NCBI RefSeq assembly: GCF_000411975.1
Contig: NZ_ASXG01000083.1
Coordinates: 1 to 64,000 of the forward strand
Length of the DNA: 64,000 nt
Direction of reading: 5' to 3'
Source: Amycolatopsis orientalis DSM 43388
Lineage (GTDB): Bacteria > Actinomycetota > Actinomycetes > Mycobacteriales > Pseudonocardiaceae
Shown: positions 56,617 to 64,000 of the stretch, piece by piece
Position numbering within the stretch: position 1 is the stretch's first letter
Layout: every line of letters starts with the position of its first letter
The notes under the pieces: model-generated
Seen by the model: the letters and a program-made list of their open reading frames with translations, nothing else
What the model was told of the DNA's origin: nothing
Databases searched by the model: none
Translations under genes and position numbers: made by a program

Positions 56617-56650
56617 GTTCCATGTCCGGGCTCGTACGCCGGTGAGCTGC

Positions 56651-57703
56651 TTACGAGCGGTTGGCCAGCCCCACCCGCAACGCGCCAGCCATCTCCGCGA
56701 TCGCTTCCCGGAACCGCGTGCCGACCCCGGCGAAGTTGAGGAATCCGTGGATCAGGTCAGCCTGTCGGCTGAGCGCCACCGGCACCCCCGCCGCGCGCAG
56801 TTTTTCCGCGTACGCCTCGCCTTCGTCGCGCAGCGGGTCGAAGCCCGCGGTGACGATGTAGGCGGGCGGGAGTCCACTGTGGTCAGCCGCGAGCAGCGGC
56901 GACATCCGCGGGTCGGCCTTGTCGACGCCTTCGGGTGCGTAATGTCCCTCGAACCACACCATCGCCTCGTCGGTGAGGAAGAGGTCTTCGCCGAAGATCT
57001 CGCGGGACCGGCGTCGCGTGGTGAAGTCGACTGCCGGGTAGATCAACAGCTGGAACGCGGGGGCCGGTCCGCCGCGCCGGGTCGCCTCCAACGCGACGAC
57101 GGCGGACAGGTTGCCGCCCGCGCTGTCGCCGCCCACCGCGATCCGGTCCGGGTCCGCGCCGAGTTCGGCCGCCTTGGCGTGCGCGTAGTCGAACGCCGCC
57201 AGCGCGTCCTCCACCGGGCCGGGGAACGGGCTTTCCGGCGCGAGCCGGTACTCCACCGACAGCACCCGGACCCCGGCGTGCTTCGCGAGATAGCGCGCGG
57301 CGTTGTCGTGCGTCGCCCGGCTCCCGATGACCCATCCGCCGCCGTGGAAGAACACCAGCAGCGGTGACGGTTCCGGCAGGCCGGCCGGGGTGTAGAGGGT
57401 GGCGTCGAGGGACGCGTCGCCGGACGGGATGACGACGTCGCGGGTCGCGACCGGGTTGATCCGCTTGCCGTTGACCAGCTGCTGGCTCGCTTCCAGCAGC
57501 GCGCGCGACCGCTCGACCGATCCGTTGACCAGCGAAGCCCCGGAGAGCTTCTGCAGCTTCAGCAGCAGCTGGGCGTCGAGGGCGAGCTCCTGGCCGTCCA
57601 GCCGCAGCGGCGCTCCGGCGATCAGCCTGCGCACTGGCCGGGGCAGCCAGAACAACAGCTGCGCGGCGGCAGCCTGGGCGCGGATCTGCAGCGGAATGGC
57701 CAT
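56651..57703 (-). CDS. Alpha/beta hydrolase, hormone-sensitive-lipase family esterase
   Basis: A 350-aa esterase of the HSL family. The oxyanion motif is HGGGWVIGS and the nucleophile elbow GGDSAGGNLSAVV. The acid is probably the Asp of AGFDPLRDEGE and the catalytic His that of LIHGFLNF. An N-terminal cap region of about 90 residues precedes the core. It acts on short-chain esters in this family; the natural substrate is unknown. No signal peptide is seen. Confidence 0.9.
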   Translation of the reverse strand: MAIPLQIRAQAAAAQLLFWLPRPVRRLIAGAPLRLDGQELALDAQLLLKLQKLSGASLVNGSVERSRALLEASQQLVNGKRINPVATRDVVIPSGDASLDATLYTPAGLPEPSPLLVFFHGGGWVIGSRATHDNAARYLAKHAGVRVLSVEYRLAPESPFPGPVEDALAAFDYAHAKAAELGADPDRIAVGGDSAGGNLSAVVALEATRRGGPAPAFQLLIYPAVDFTTRRRSREIFGEDLFLTDEAMVWFEGHYAPEGVDKADPRMSPLLAADHSGLPPAYIVTAGFDPLRDEGEAYAEKLRAAGVPVALSRQADLIHGFLNFAGVGTRFREAIAEMAGALRVGLANRS

Positions 57704-57832
57704 CGTTCCTCCTCGAACGCCGGATGAGCCGAGGCTACTTGCCAGTAGGTACGTTGGTCCAGTCGGCGTGTGACTCAGGCCTCCGTCTCAGATCCTGGTC
57801 CTCCAGTTAGGTAGAGGGGTTAGCCTCGACCT

Positions 57833-58405
57833 GTGACTTCGGGAAAGAGCGTCAAGGTGCTGGGTATCGGCGGCTCGCTGCGAGAGGGCTCGCAATCCGA
57901 GCGCGCGCTGCGCATCGCGCTCGCGGCCGCCGAAGAACGCGGCGTCGTGACCGAGCTGATCCCGGGCCCCGAGCTGGTTCTGCCGTTTTACGACACCGCG
58001 ATCCCGGAACGAGACGAACGCGCGCGGAAGCTCATCGAGGGCATCCGCCAGGCGGACGGGCTCATCGTCGTCTCGCCCGGCTACCACGGCGGGCTGTCCG
58101 GGCTGGTCAAGAACGCCCTGGACTACGTCGAAGACCTCCGCGAGGACGCCCGCCCCTACCTCGACGGCCGCGCGGTGGGGCTCGCCGCCGTCGCGTACGG
58201 CTGGCAGGCCGCGGTCACCACGCTCGAACAACTCCGCACGATCACGCACGCACTGCGCGGCTGGTCCACTCCGCTGGGTGGTTCGATCAACTCCGCCGAG
58301 ACCAAGTTCGACGAGGCCGGCGGCGCTTCCGACGAGAAGAGCGTCCGCACGTTGCGGCTCATCGGAGAGCAGGTCGCGGAGCACGCGTTGCTTCGCGCAC
58401 ACTGA
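57833..58405 (+). CDS. NADPH-dependent FMN reductase-like flavoprotein
   Basis: A 190-aa flavodoxin-like reductase: VLGIGGSLREGSQSERALRIAL binds FMN phosphate, and LIVVSPGYHGGLSGLVKNALDYVED is the second FMN loop. TAGCCT is 6 nt before GTG 57833, so the mRNA is probably leaderless, with the same promoter layout as the GT2 gene at 22078. It lies upstream of ohr-dps and may join the redox defence, or supply reduced flavin to a monooxygenase. Confidence 0.88.
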   Translation: MTSGKSVKVLGIGGSLREGSQSERALRIALAAAEERGVVTELIPGPELVLPFYDTAIPERDERARKLIEGIRQADGLIVVSPGYHGGLSGLVKNALDYVEDLREDARPYLDGRAVGLAAVAYGWQAAVTTLEQLRTITHALRGWSTPLGGSINSAETKFDEAGGASDEKSVRTLRLIGEQVAEHALLRAH

Positions 58406-58537
58406 GGTTTCGGCTCCTCCCGCCCCGGTTATTCCCGGGGTGATGACTGCCATGCCGGGGCACGGTTCCGCGGATGCGGAGCGTTGGACTCATTGCGACG
58501 CTGACTCCGGAGGCGTCCCGATGAGGAGGTAATACGC

Positions 58538-58960
58538 ATGGCCGAGCCGATCTACACCGCCGTCGCGACCGCGCGAGGAGAAGGCCGCAACGGCGACGTG
58601 ACGTCCTCGGACGGCGTGCTGGACGAGTCGCTGGCGATCCCCAAGGAGATGGGCGGTCCCGGCGGGGACAAGACCAACCCGGAGCAGCTGTTCGCCGCGG
58701 GGTACTCCGCGTGCTTCCTGAGCGCGCTGCAGGCCGTGGCCCGCCAGGCGAAGATCGCGCTGCCCGCCGCGACGGTGACCGGTTCGGTCAGCGTGTTCAA
58801 GAAGGACGCCGGGTTCCAGCTCGGCGTGCGGCTGGACGTGTCGCTGCCCGGTTTGGCGAAGGCCGACGCCGACCAGCTGGTCGAGCAGGCGCACCAGGTC
58901 TGCCCGTACTCCAACGCGACCCGCGGCAACATCGAGGTGGAGCTGACCACCACCGTCTGA
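58538..58960 (+). CDS. ohr: Organic hydroperoxide resistance protein
   Basis: A 140-aa OsmC/Ohr-family peroxidase that reduces organic hydroperoxides with a Cys pair: Cys59 (GYSACFLSAL) and Cys122 (HQVCPYSNATRGN). It begins with the typical Ohr IYTAVATARGEGRNGDV and ends with EVELTT. GAGGAGG precedes ATG 58538. No ohrR gene is adjacent. The dps gene follows after 26 nt, so both are likely made together under oxidative stress. Confidence 0.95.
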   Translation: MAEPIYTAVATARGEGRNGDVTSSDGVLDESLAIPKEMGGPGGDKTNPEQLFAAGYSACFLSALQAVARQAKIALPAATVTGSVSVFKKDAGFQLGVRLDVSLPGLAKADADQLVEQAHQVCPYSNATRGNIEVELTTTV

Positions 58961-58986
58961 TCCACGACCGAGGAGGGACACCCGAG

Positions 58987-59463
58987 ATGACGACTTCCCC
59001 CATCAAGAGCCCGCTTTCCGACGCGGACAAGGAGATCACCGGCAACGCGCTGCAGGCGACGCTGGCCGACCTGATCGACCTTTCGCTCATCGCGAAGCAG
59101 GCGCACTGGAACGTGGTGGGCCAGAACTTCCGCAGTGCGCACCTGCAGCTCGACGAGCTGGTGTCGACCGCGCGGCAGTACGTCGACGAGGTGGCCGAGC
59201 GGGCCGCCGCGATCGGGATTTCTCCCAACGGCAAGGCGAAAACCGTCGTGTCGACCTCCGGTGCGCCGGAGTACCCGGACAACTGGCAGTCCGTCGAATC
59301 GACCGTCGCCGCGATCGTCGACACCCTCGCGACGCTGATCGAGCGCCTCCGCAAGCGCATCGACGAGACCGACAAGAGCGACCTCGTGACGCAGGACCTG
59401 CTCATCGAGATCACCCGCGCGCTCGAAGAAGCGCACTGGATGTGGCAGGCGCAGCAGGCCTGA
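58987..59463 (+). CDS. dps: Dps-family DNA-protecting ferritin
   Basis: A 158-aa Dps/ferritin-like protein. The ferroxidase site is in KQAHWNVVGQNFRSAHLQLDELVSTARQYVDEVAERAAAIG (His, and Asp/Glu of the partner subunit). It forms 12-mers that oxidise iron with peroxide and protect DNA. GGAGGG precedes ATG 58987. It is the second gene of the ohr-dps pair and is followed by a terminator. Confidence 0.93.
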   Translation: MTTSPIKSPLSDADKEITGNALQATLADLIDLSLIAKQAHWNVVGQNFRSAHLQLDELVSTARQYVDEVAERAAAIGISPNGKAKTVVSTSGAPEYPDNWQSVESTVAAIVDTLATLIERLRKRIDETDKSDLVTQDLLIEITRALEEAHWMWQAQQA

Positions 59464-59478
59464 CCGCGCTCAGCCGAC

Positions 59479-59512
59479 GAAAAGCCGTCCGCCTCGCCGC
59501 GGGCGGCTTTTC
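59479..59512 (+). terminator. Intrinsic terminator after dps
   Basis: GAAAAGCCGTCCGC (59479-59492) pairs with GCGGGCGGCTTTTC (59499-59512), one wobble, 6-nt loop, with T-rich 3' arm. Confidence 0.8.
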
Positions 59513-59558
59513 CGTCATCCAGTGGTCGTCGCGGGCACCCGGCAGTAGGTTCGCTGGC

Positions 59559-60950
59559 ATGGTGCTGCATCAGGGGAAACAAGATCGGGCAGACCGGAAG
59601 ACGGGCACGAATCCGTTGTACGCCGGGAGCAATCCGGCGCTCGCCGCGGATTTCACGATGCCGCGCGACCGGCTGCGGGACGATTCGCTGCCGCCGGACA
59701 CCGCGCTGCAGCTGGTGCGAGACGAGCTGATGCTCGACGGCAACGCGCGGCTCAATCTCGCCACGTTCGTCACGACGTGGATGGAGCCGCAGGCGCGTGA
59801 GCTGATGGCCGAATGCGTCGACAAGAACATGATCGACAAGGACGAGTACCCGCAGACCGCGGAACTCGAGCGGCGCTGCGTCAACATCCTCGCCGATCTG
59901 TGGCACGCGCCAGATCCGACCGACATCATGGGCTGTTCGACCACCGGGTCGTCCGAGGCCTGCATGCTCGCCGGAATGGCGTTGAAGCGGCGCTGGTCGA
60001 AGCTGGGCCGCACCGGCAAGCCGAACCTGGTGATGGGCATCAACGTCCAGGTCTGCTGGGAAAAGTTCTGCGAGTACTGGGAAGTCGAGCCGCGGTTCGT
60101 GCCGATGGAGGGCGACCGGTATCACCTGTCCGCGGAAGAAGCGGTGAAGCTCTGCGACGAGAACACCATCGGCGTCGTCGCGATCCTCGGATCGACGTTC
60201 GACGGCAGCTACGAGCCGGTCGCCGAGGTCGCCGCCGCCCTCGACGCGTTGCAGGAGCGGACCGGCTGGGACATCCCGGTGCACGTCGACGGCGCGTCCG
60301 GCGCGATGATCGCCCCGTTCCTCGACGAGGACCTGGAGTGGGACTTCCGGCTGCCGCGCGTCGCGTCGATCAACACTTCCGGGCACAAGTACGGGCTCGT
60401 GTACCCGGGCGTCGGCTGGGTGGTGTGGCGCGACAAGGAGGCGCTGCCGGAAGAACTGGTGTTCAACGTCAATTACCTCGGCGGCGACATGCCGACCTTC
60501 GCGCTCAACTTCTCCCGCCCCGGCTCGGAAGTCGCCGCGCAGTACTACACGTTCGTCCGGCTGGGGCGCGAAGGTTTCCGCGCGGTTCAACAAGCCTCGC
60601 GGGACGTGGCGATGTACCTGGCCGACGAGATCTCGAAGCTGGAGCCGTTCGAGCTGCTCACCCGCGGCGACCAGCTGCCGGTCTTCGCCTTCACCACCCG
60701 CTCGGACGTCACCTCGTTCGACGTCTTCGACGTTTCCCGCCGGCTGCGTGAACGCGGCTGGCTCGTGCCCGCGTACACGTTCCCGGACAACCGCACCGAC
60801 CTGGCGGTGTTGCGCGTCGTCGTCCGCAACGGCTTCACGCACGACCTGGCCGACCTGCTGCTCGCCGACCTCAAGCGCGTGCTTCCGGAACTGAACAGTC
60901 AGCCGGCGCCGCAGCACGACCCCGCCACGTCGACCGCCTTCCACCACTAA
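59559..60950 (+). CDS. gad: Glutamate decarboxylase
   Basis: A 463-aa PLP enzyme converting glutamate to GABA with proton uptake. The PLP lysine is Lys277 in SINTSGHKYG. GCSTTGSSEACMLAGMALKRRW and HVDGASGAMIAPFLDEDLEWDFRLPRV are the substrate and cofactor regions of the GadA/GadB class. ATG 59559 stands 7 nt after TAGGTT (59546-59551), so it is probably leaderless. No Glu/GABA antiporter is adjacent. Confidence 0.92.
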   Translation: MVLHQGKQDRADRKTGTNPLYAGSNPALAADFTMPRDRLRDDSLPPDTALQLVRDELMLDGNARLNLATFVTTWMEPQARELMAECVDKNMIDKDEYPQTAELERRCVNILADLWHAPDPTDIMGCSTTGSSEACMLAGMALKRRWSKLGRTGKPNLVMGINVQVCWEKFCEYWEVEPRFVPMEGDRYHLSAEEAVKLCDENTIGVVAILGSTFDGSYEPVAEVAAALDALQERTGWDIPVHVDGASGAMIAPFLDEDLEWDFRLPRVASINTSGHKYGLVYPGVGWVVWRDKEALPEELVFNVNYLGGDMPTFALNFSRPGSEVAAQYYTFVRLGREGFRAVQQASRDVAMYLADEISKLEPFELLTRGDQLPVFAFTTRSDVTSFDVFDVSRRLRERGWLVPAYTFPDNRTDLAVLRVVVRNGFTHDLADLLLADLKRVLPELNSQPAPQHDPATSTAFHH

Positions 60951-60990
60951 CTGGCGAGTACTCCGCCGCCACGCAGTACTGTCCCTGGGC

Positions 60991-61617
60991 ATGGGCCTCG
61001 CCAAGGATGAACGCCAAGCGCTGAGCGACCTCTTCGAGCAGCTCGGCCCGGACGCCCCGACCCTCTGCGAGGGCTGGCAGACGCGGGACCTGGCCGCGCA
61101 TCTGGTCGTGCGAGAACACCGGCCGGACGCGCTGGCCGGGATCGTGGTGCCCGCGCTCGCCGGTCACACGCAGAAGGTGCAGGACGGCGTCGCGGCGCGT
61201 CCGTGGGACGACCTGGTCGCCCAGGTCCGCCGCGGTCCGTCCCGCCTTTGGCCGACGTCCATCGGCGCGGTCGACGAGGTGACGAACAGTGCCGAATTCC
61301 TGGTGCACCACGAGGACGTCCGCCGGGCGCAACCGGAGTGGGCCCCGCGTCCAGCGGATCCGTCGCGGGACGGCGCGGCGTGGCGGCTGGCGACGCGGAC
61401 GGCGAAGCTGAACCTGCGCAAGTCGCCGGTCGGCGTCGTGCTGCGGACTCCGGATGGCGAGTCGGCCTCGGTGAAGTCGGGAACTCCGGTGGTGACCGTG
61501 GTGGGCGAGCCGGTGGAGTTGCTGCTGTTCGTCTTCGGACGGGACGCGGTGCGGGTGACGTTCGAGGGTGACGAGGCCGCGGTGGCGCGGTTGAAGGGCG
61601 CCAAGCGCGGGCTGTGA
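60991..61617 (+). CDS. TIGR03085-like protein (DinB/mycothiol-dependent maleylpyruvate isomerase-like fold)
   Basis: A 208-aa protein: LSDLFEQLGPDAPTLCEGWQTRDLAAHLVVREHRPDAL begins the DinB-like four-helix bundle with a metal-type His, and FLVHHEDVRRAQPEW gives the next His pair. The family belongs to a superfamily with mycothiol-dependent enzymes of actinomycetes. No reaction is known to me for this branch. TACTGT is 8 nt before ATG 60991. Confidence 0.82.
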   Translation: MGLAKDERQALSDLFEQLGPDAPTLCEGWQTRDLAAHLVVREHRPDALAGIVVPALAGHTQKVQDGVAARPWDDLVAQVRRGPSRLWPTSIGAVDEVTNSAEFLVHHEDVRRAQPEWAPRPADPSRDGAAWRLATRTAKLNLRKSPVGVVLRTPDGESASVKSGTPVVTVVGEPVELLLFVFGRDAVRVTFEGDEAAVARLKGAKRGL

Positions 61618-61620
61618 TTA

Positions 61621-61650
61621 CGGGCCGTCCAGGAAACCCTGGACGGCCCG
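61621..61650. terminator. Bidirectional hairpin terminator
   Basis: CGGGCCGTCCAGG (61621-61633) and its perfect complement (61638-61650) with an AAAC loop fill the gap between two convergent genes. Confidence 0.85.
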
Positions 61651-61655
61651 AATCG

Positions 61656-63503
61656 TCAGCGCATTCCCAGCGCCCGCAAGGCGAAGTACACCTCGATGGA
61701 CGTCTGCTTGATCGTCTCGGCGATCACCAGCGAGCCGTGTCCCGCGTCGTAGCGGTAGAACTCGTGGGGCGCGCCGCGTTTGGCGAGGCGGTCCAGGTAG
61801 TTCTCGATCTGCCGGATCGGGCACCGGGGATCGTTGTCGCCGGCCAGGATCAGCACCGGGGCGGCGACCGCGTCCACGTACGTCAGCGGCGAGCATTCGC
61901 GGTACACCGCCGGCACGTCCTCCGGGGAGCCGCCGAACAGGGCGCGGTCGAACGAGCGCAGCTGTTCCATCTCGTCCTCGTAGGCGGCCACGTAGTCGGC
62001 CACCGGCACGCCGGCGACCCCGGCCGCCCAGCGCGTCGGCTGCGTGCCCAGCGCCAGCAGGGTCAGATAGCCGCCCCACGAAGCACCGTTCACCACGCAC
62101 TTGTCCTTATCGGACAGTCCGCTTTCGATCGCCCAGTCGTGCACCGCCGCGACGTCTTCCAGTTCGGTGAGGCCGGGGCGGCCTTCGATGGCGTCCCGCC
62201 ACGCCGAGCCGTAGCCGGTGGAGCCGCGGTAGTTCACCTCGACCACGGCGAATCCGGCGTCCAGCCACGTCGCGCGGTAGGCGGAGAACCGGTCCTCGTC
62301 GGCCGCGTGCGGGCCGCCGTGCAGCGAAAACACCGTCGGCAGCGGACCATCGGGCGCGTTCGCGGGCCGGGAAACCAGCGCGTGGATCCGTCCGCCGACG
62401 CCCTCCACGAACGCGTCGGTGACCGGCGACGAACCCGGCGCGCGCTCGCCCGGCGGCGTCAGCAGCACGGAGTCGGTGCCGTCGGTCGCGCGAGCCCGGA
62501 CCGCGGCGGGCTCCGCGGCGCTGGACCACGAGTACTCGATGGTTCCGTCCGGTCGCACGCCCGCGCCGCCGATCCGCCCGGGCGGAGTGTCCACAGCGGA
62601 CAGTTCGCCGGTGTCGAGGTCGTAGCGGTACAAGGAACTGCGCGCCTCGTGGAAGTGCACGACGAGCAGGGCGCGTGCGTCCGGGTACCAGTCCGCGACG
62701 ACCTCGCCGGGCAAGTCGATCAGCAGCTCGGTTTCGGTGTCCGCCTGCACGTCCCAGACCAGCAGTTCCTCGCGGCCGCGGCGTTCGTGCAGGACCAGCA
62801 GACGCTGGTCGCCCGGCAGCGGCGAGAATTCCAGTGCCTGCAAGCCTTTTCCTTCGCCGTCCCACTTCTCCGCGACGGTGGTGAACCCGTCGGTGGACAG
62901 CACGCGCAGCGCCGGGTGCCGGGAATCGCCGTGCTCGGAATGGGAAATGGCGAGCAGGCTTTCGTCGCGGGACATCGACGCGATTCCCGTGTCGTCCGCG
63001 TGCTGATAAAACCGCTCGGTTACGCCGTCGATTTTCGCGAACAGTTCGCTGCCGTCGTCGGTCGAAACGCCGGCCGCGATGACTCGCTGGCCGATTTCGA
63101 GACCGGCCGGGTATCCGTCGTGAATGTCGGGCAGTGCTTTGCCGGCCGCCGAGCTGTCGCCGTCGAAGGGCTGGCTGCGCCAGGACCCGAACTCGTCGCC
63201 GTCGGTGTCGTCGAACCACCAGATGGCTGTTCCGTCGGGAGAGGGCGTCGCGTGCAGGGTGCCGTTGGGCCGGTCGGTGACGCGCCGGTGACTGTCGGTG
63301 GCCCGGTCCCACGCGTAGACCTCCCATACGCCGCTGGCGTTGGAGACGTACACGTTGGCATCCGGTGCGTCGCGGGCCCATTCGGGCACCGAGATGCGCG
63401 GCGCGTGGAACCGCGCCAGCCAGCGCTTTTCGGCTTCGGGGTCGTCGAACAGGCGGTCCGGGACCACCGCGGGCGGATTTTGGTTGCCTGACTGCGTGCT
63501 CAC
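61656..63503 (-). CDS. S9-family prolyl oligopeptidase-like peptidase
   Basis: A 615-aa serine peptidase. The N-terminal beta-propeller of about 360 residues (NVYVSNASGVWEVYAWDRATDSHRRVTD...) is followed by the alpha/beta-hydrolase domain. That domain has SLHGGPHAADEDRF, NYRGSTGYGSAWRDAIEG, the nucleophile elbow VNGASWGGYLTLLAL, the acid in LILAGDNDPRCPI and the His of YDAGHGSL. It resembles acylaminoacyl-peptidases or dipeptidyl peptidases acting on short cytoplasmic peptides. GTG 63503 was chosen because longer starts would cross the divergent methyltransferase promoter. Confidence 0.9.
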   Translation of the reverse strand: MSTQSGNQNPPAVVPDRLFDDPEAEKRWLARFHAPRISVPEWARDAPDANVYVSNASGVWEVYAWDRATDSHRRVTDRPNGTLHATPSPDGTAIWWFDDTDGDEFGSWRSQPFDGDSSAAGKALPDIHDGYPAGLEIGQRVIAAGVSTDDGSELFAKIDGVTERFYQHADDTGIASMSRDESLLAISHSEHGDSRHPALRVLSTDGFTTVAEKWDGEGKGLQALEFSPLPGDQRLLVLHERRGREELLVWDVQADTETELLIDLPGEVVADWYPDARALLVVHFHEARSSLYRYDLDTGELSAVDTPPGRIGGAGVRPDGTIEYSWSSAAEPAAVRARATDGTDSVLLTPPGERAPGSSPVTDAFVEGVGGRIHALVSRPANAPDGPLPTVFSLHGGPHAADEDRFSAYRATWLDAGFAVVEVNYRGSTGYGSAWRDAIEGRPGLTELEDVAAVHDWAIESGLSDKDKCVVNGASWGGYLTLLALGTQPTRWAAGVAGVPVADYVAAYEDEMEQLRSFDRALFGGSPEDVPAVYRECSPLTYVDAVAAPVLILAGDNDPRCPIRQIENYLDRLAKRGAPHEFYRYDAGHGSLVIAETIKQTSIEVYFALRALGMR

Positions 63504-63542
63504 CCCTCGATCCTGCCACCTCTCACCCGTACTCTGTGCGGG

Positions 63543-64000
63543 GTGCTGGAGGGTTACGCGCCGGGCTATGCCCAAGACGCGCTGTCGATGATGAACACGC
63601 GCACAGCGAGTGACCGCGCCGCGTTCGCCCAACCGCTCTTCAGCCCAGACTCGAGAGTCCTGGATCTAGGCTGCGGCCAGGGTTCGATCACGAAGACCTT
63701 GGCTCCGTCCTGCCACGTCATCGGCGTAGACATCCACCGTCCGCTTCTCCCCACGACGTCCACAGTGGACTACGTCAACGCAACCGCCTACGCCTTGCCG
63801 TTCAAAACCGCCTCGATAGACGTCGTCTTCTCCCACGCGCTCTTCGAGCACCTGACAAACCCAGCAGCGGCCTTAGCGGAAATCCGCCGAGTCCTCCGCC
63901 CGGGCGGTCACCTTGCAATCTCCACCTCGGACTGGAGCAGAGCAAAAATCCGCCCAAGAACCGCAAACGTAGACGCCGCCCTGCGCGGCCACTACCTGCT
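63543..64000 (+). CDS. SAM-dependent methyltransferase, 3' end outside the window
   Basis: The frame is open from GTG 63543 to the window edge (152 codons). It encodes a class I methyltransferase: VLDLGCGQGSITKTLAPSCHVIGVDIHRPLL is the SAM site, ATAYALPFKTASIDVVFSHALFEHL motif II, and EIRRVLRPGGHLAIST motif III. TACTCT (63530-63535) is 7 nt before the GTG. Codons such as GTA, ACA, CCA and ATA are more common than in the neighbours. The substrate is unknown (UbiE/SmtA-like). Confidence 0.85.
   Translation, partial: MLEGYAPGYAQDALSMMNTRTASDRAAFAQPLFSPDSRVLDLGCGQGSITKTLAPSCHVIGVDIHRPLLPTTSTVDYVNATAYALPFKTASIDVVFSHALFEHLTNPAAALAEIRRVLRPGGHLAISTSDWSRAKIRPRTANVDAALRGHYL

Overview
The window is chromosomal DNA from a high-GC actinomycete, most likely Amycolatopsis or a close relative in the Pseudonocardiaceae. 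The clues are strong G/C bias at third codon positions, GTG starts, many start codons 6-8 nt after a TAnnnT -10 box, a conservon, mycobacterial-type leuA and lysC-asd, and the SRP RNA-dnaX-ybaB-recR neighbourhood. I see no plasmid, phage, IS, CRISPR or tRNA. The assignment is inference from gene content, without database search.

Layout. 0-9 kb: a 3-hydroxyacyl-CoA dehydrogenase with a TetR regulator, a deazaflavin-type oxidoreductase, then a signalling locus made of a DUF5666-like membrane protein, an OmpR-type regulator with its kinase, and a GT39-type membrane glycosyltransferase. CACAG repeats spaced 11 bp lie in front of these genes. 9-12.5 kb: a conservon (kinase-like, roadblock and GTPase-like proteins) with no DUF742 gene. 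12.5-20.7 kb: 4.5S SRP RNA, spermidine-synthase-like protein, dnaX, a secreted GH31 with two inserted CBM35-like modules, a lipoprotein amidase, ybaB-recR. 20.9-28.2 kb: an envelope glycan cluster (UDP-GlcNAc 2-epimerase, two GT2s, a flippase, a DUF6541-like membrane protein, a DUF2304-like protein). 28.6-34.4 kb: a complete five-gene oligopeptide ABC importer. 34.4-43.6 kb: small regulatory and metabolic units, including an ECF42-type sigma factor with its YCII partner, LysR/EamA, TetR/serine hydrolase, two DedA proteins, and an SDR with a WYL regulator. 43.6-50.1 kb: leuA with a leucine-rich leader peptide, and lysC-asd. 50.2-54.2 kb: a decaying stretch (M48-like peptidase pseudogene, frameshifted lipoprotein) around an intact rtcB. 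54.2-64 kb: MFS transporter, secreted Pro-rich protein, esterase, FMN reductase, ohr-dps, glutamate decarboxylase, a TIGR03085-like protein, an S9 peptidase, and a methyltransferase cut by the window end.

The most unusual signals are the CACAG repeat arrays, which suggest a regulon of the two-component system; a family of near-perfect intergenic palindromes; a 93-bp nested hairpin after recR; the conservon without its DUF742 member; and the GH31 architecture. Start codons were moved from the longest ORF where a Shine-Dalgarno sequence, a -10 box or an overlapping palindrome argued for it.
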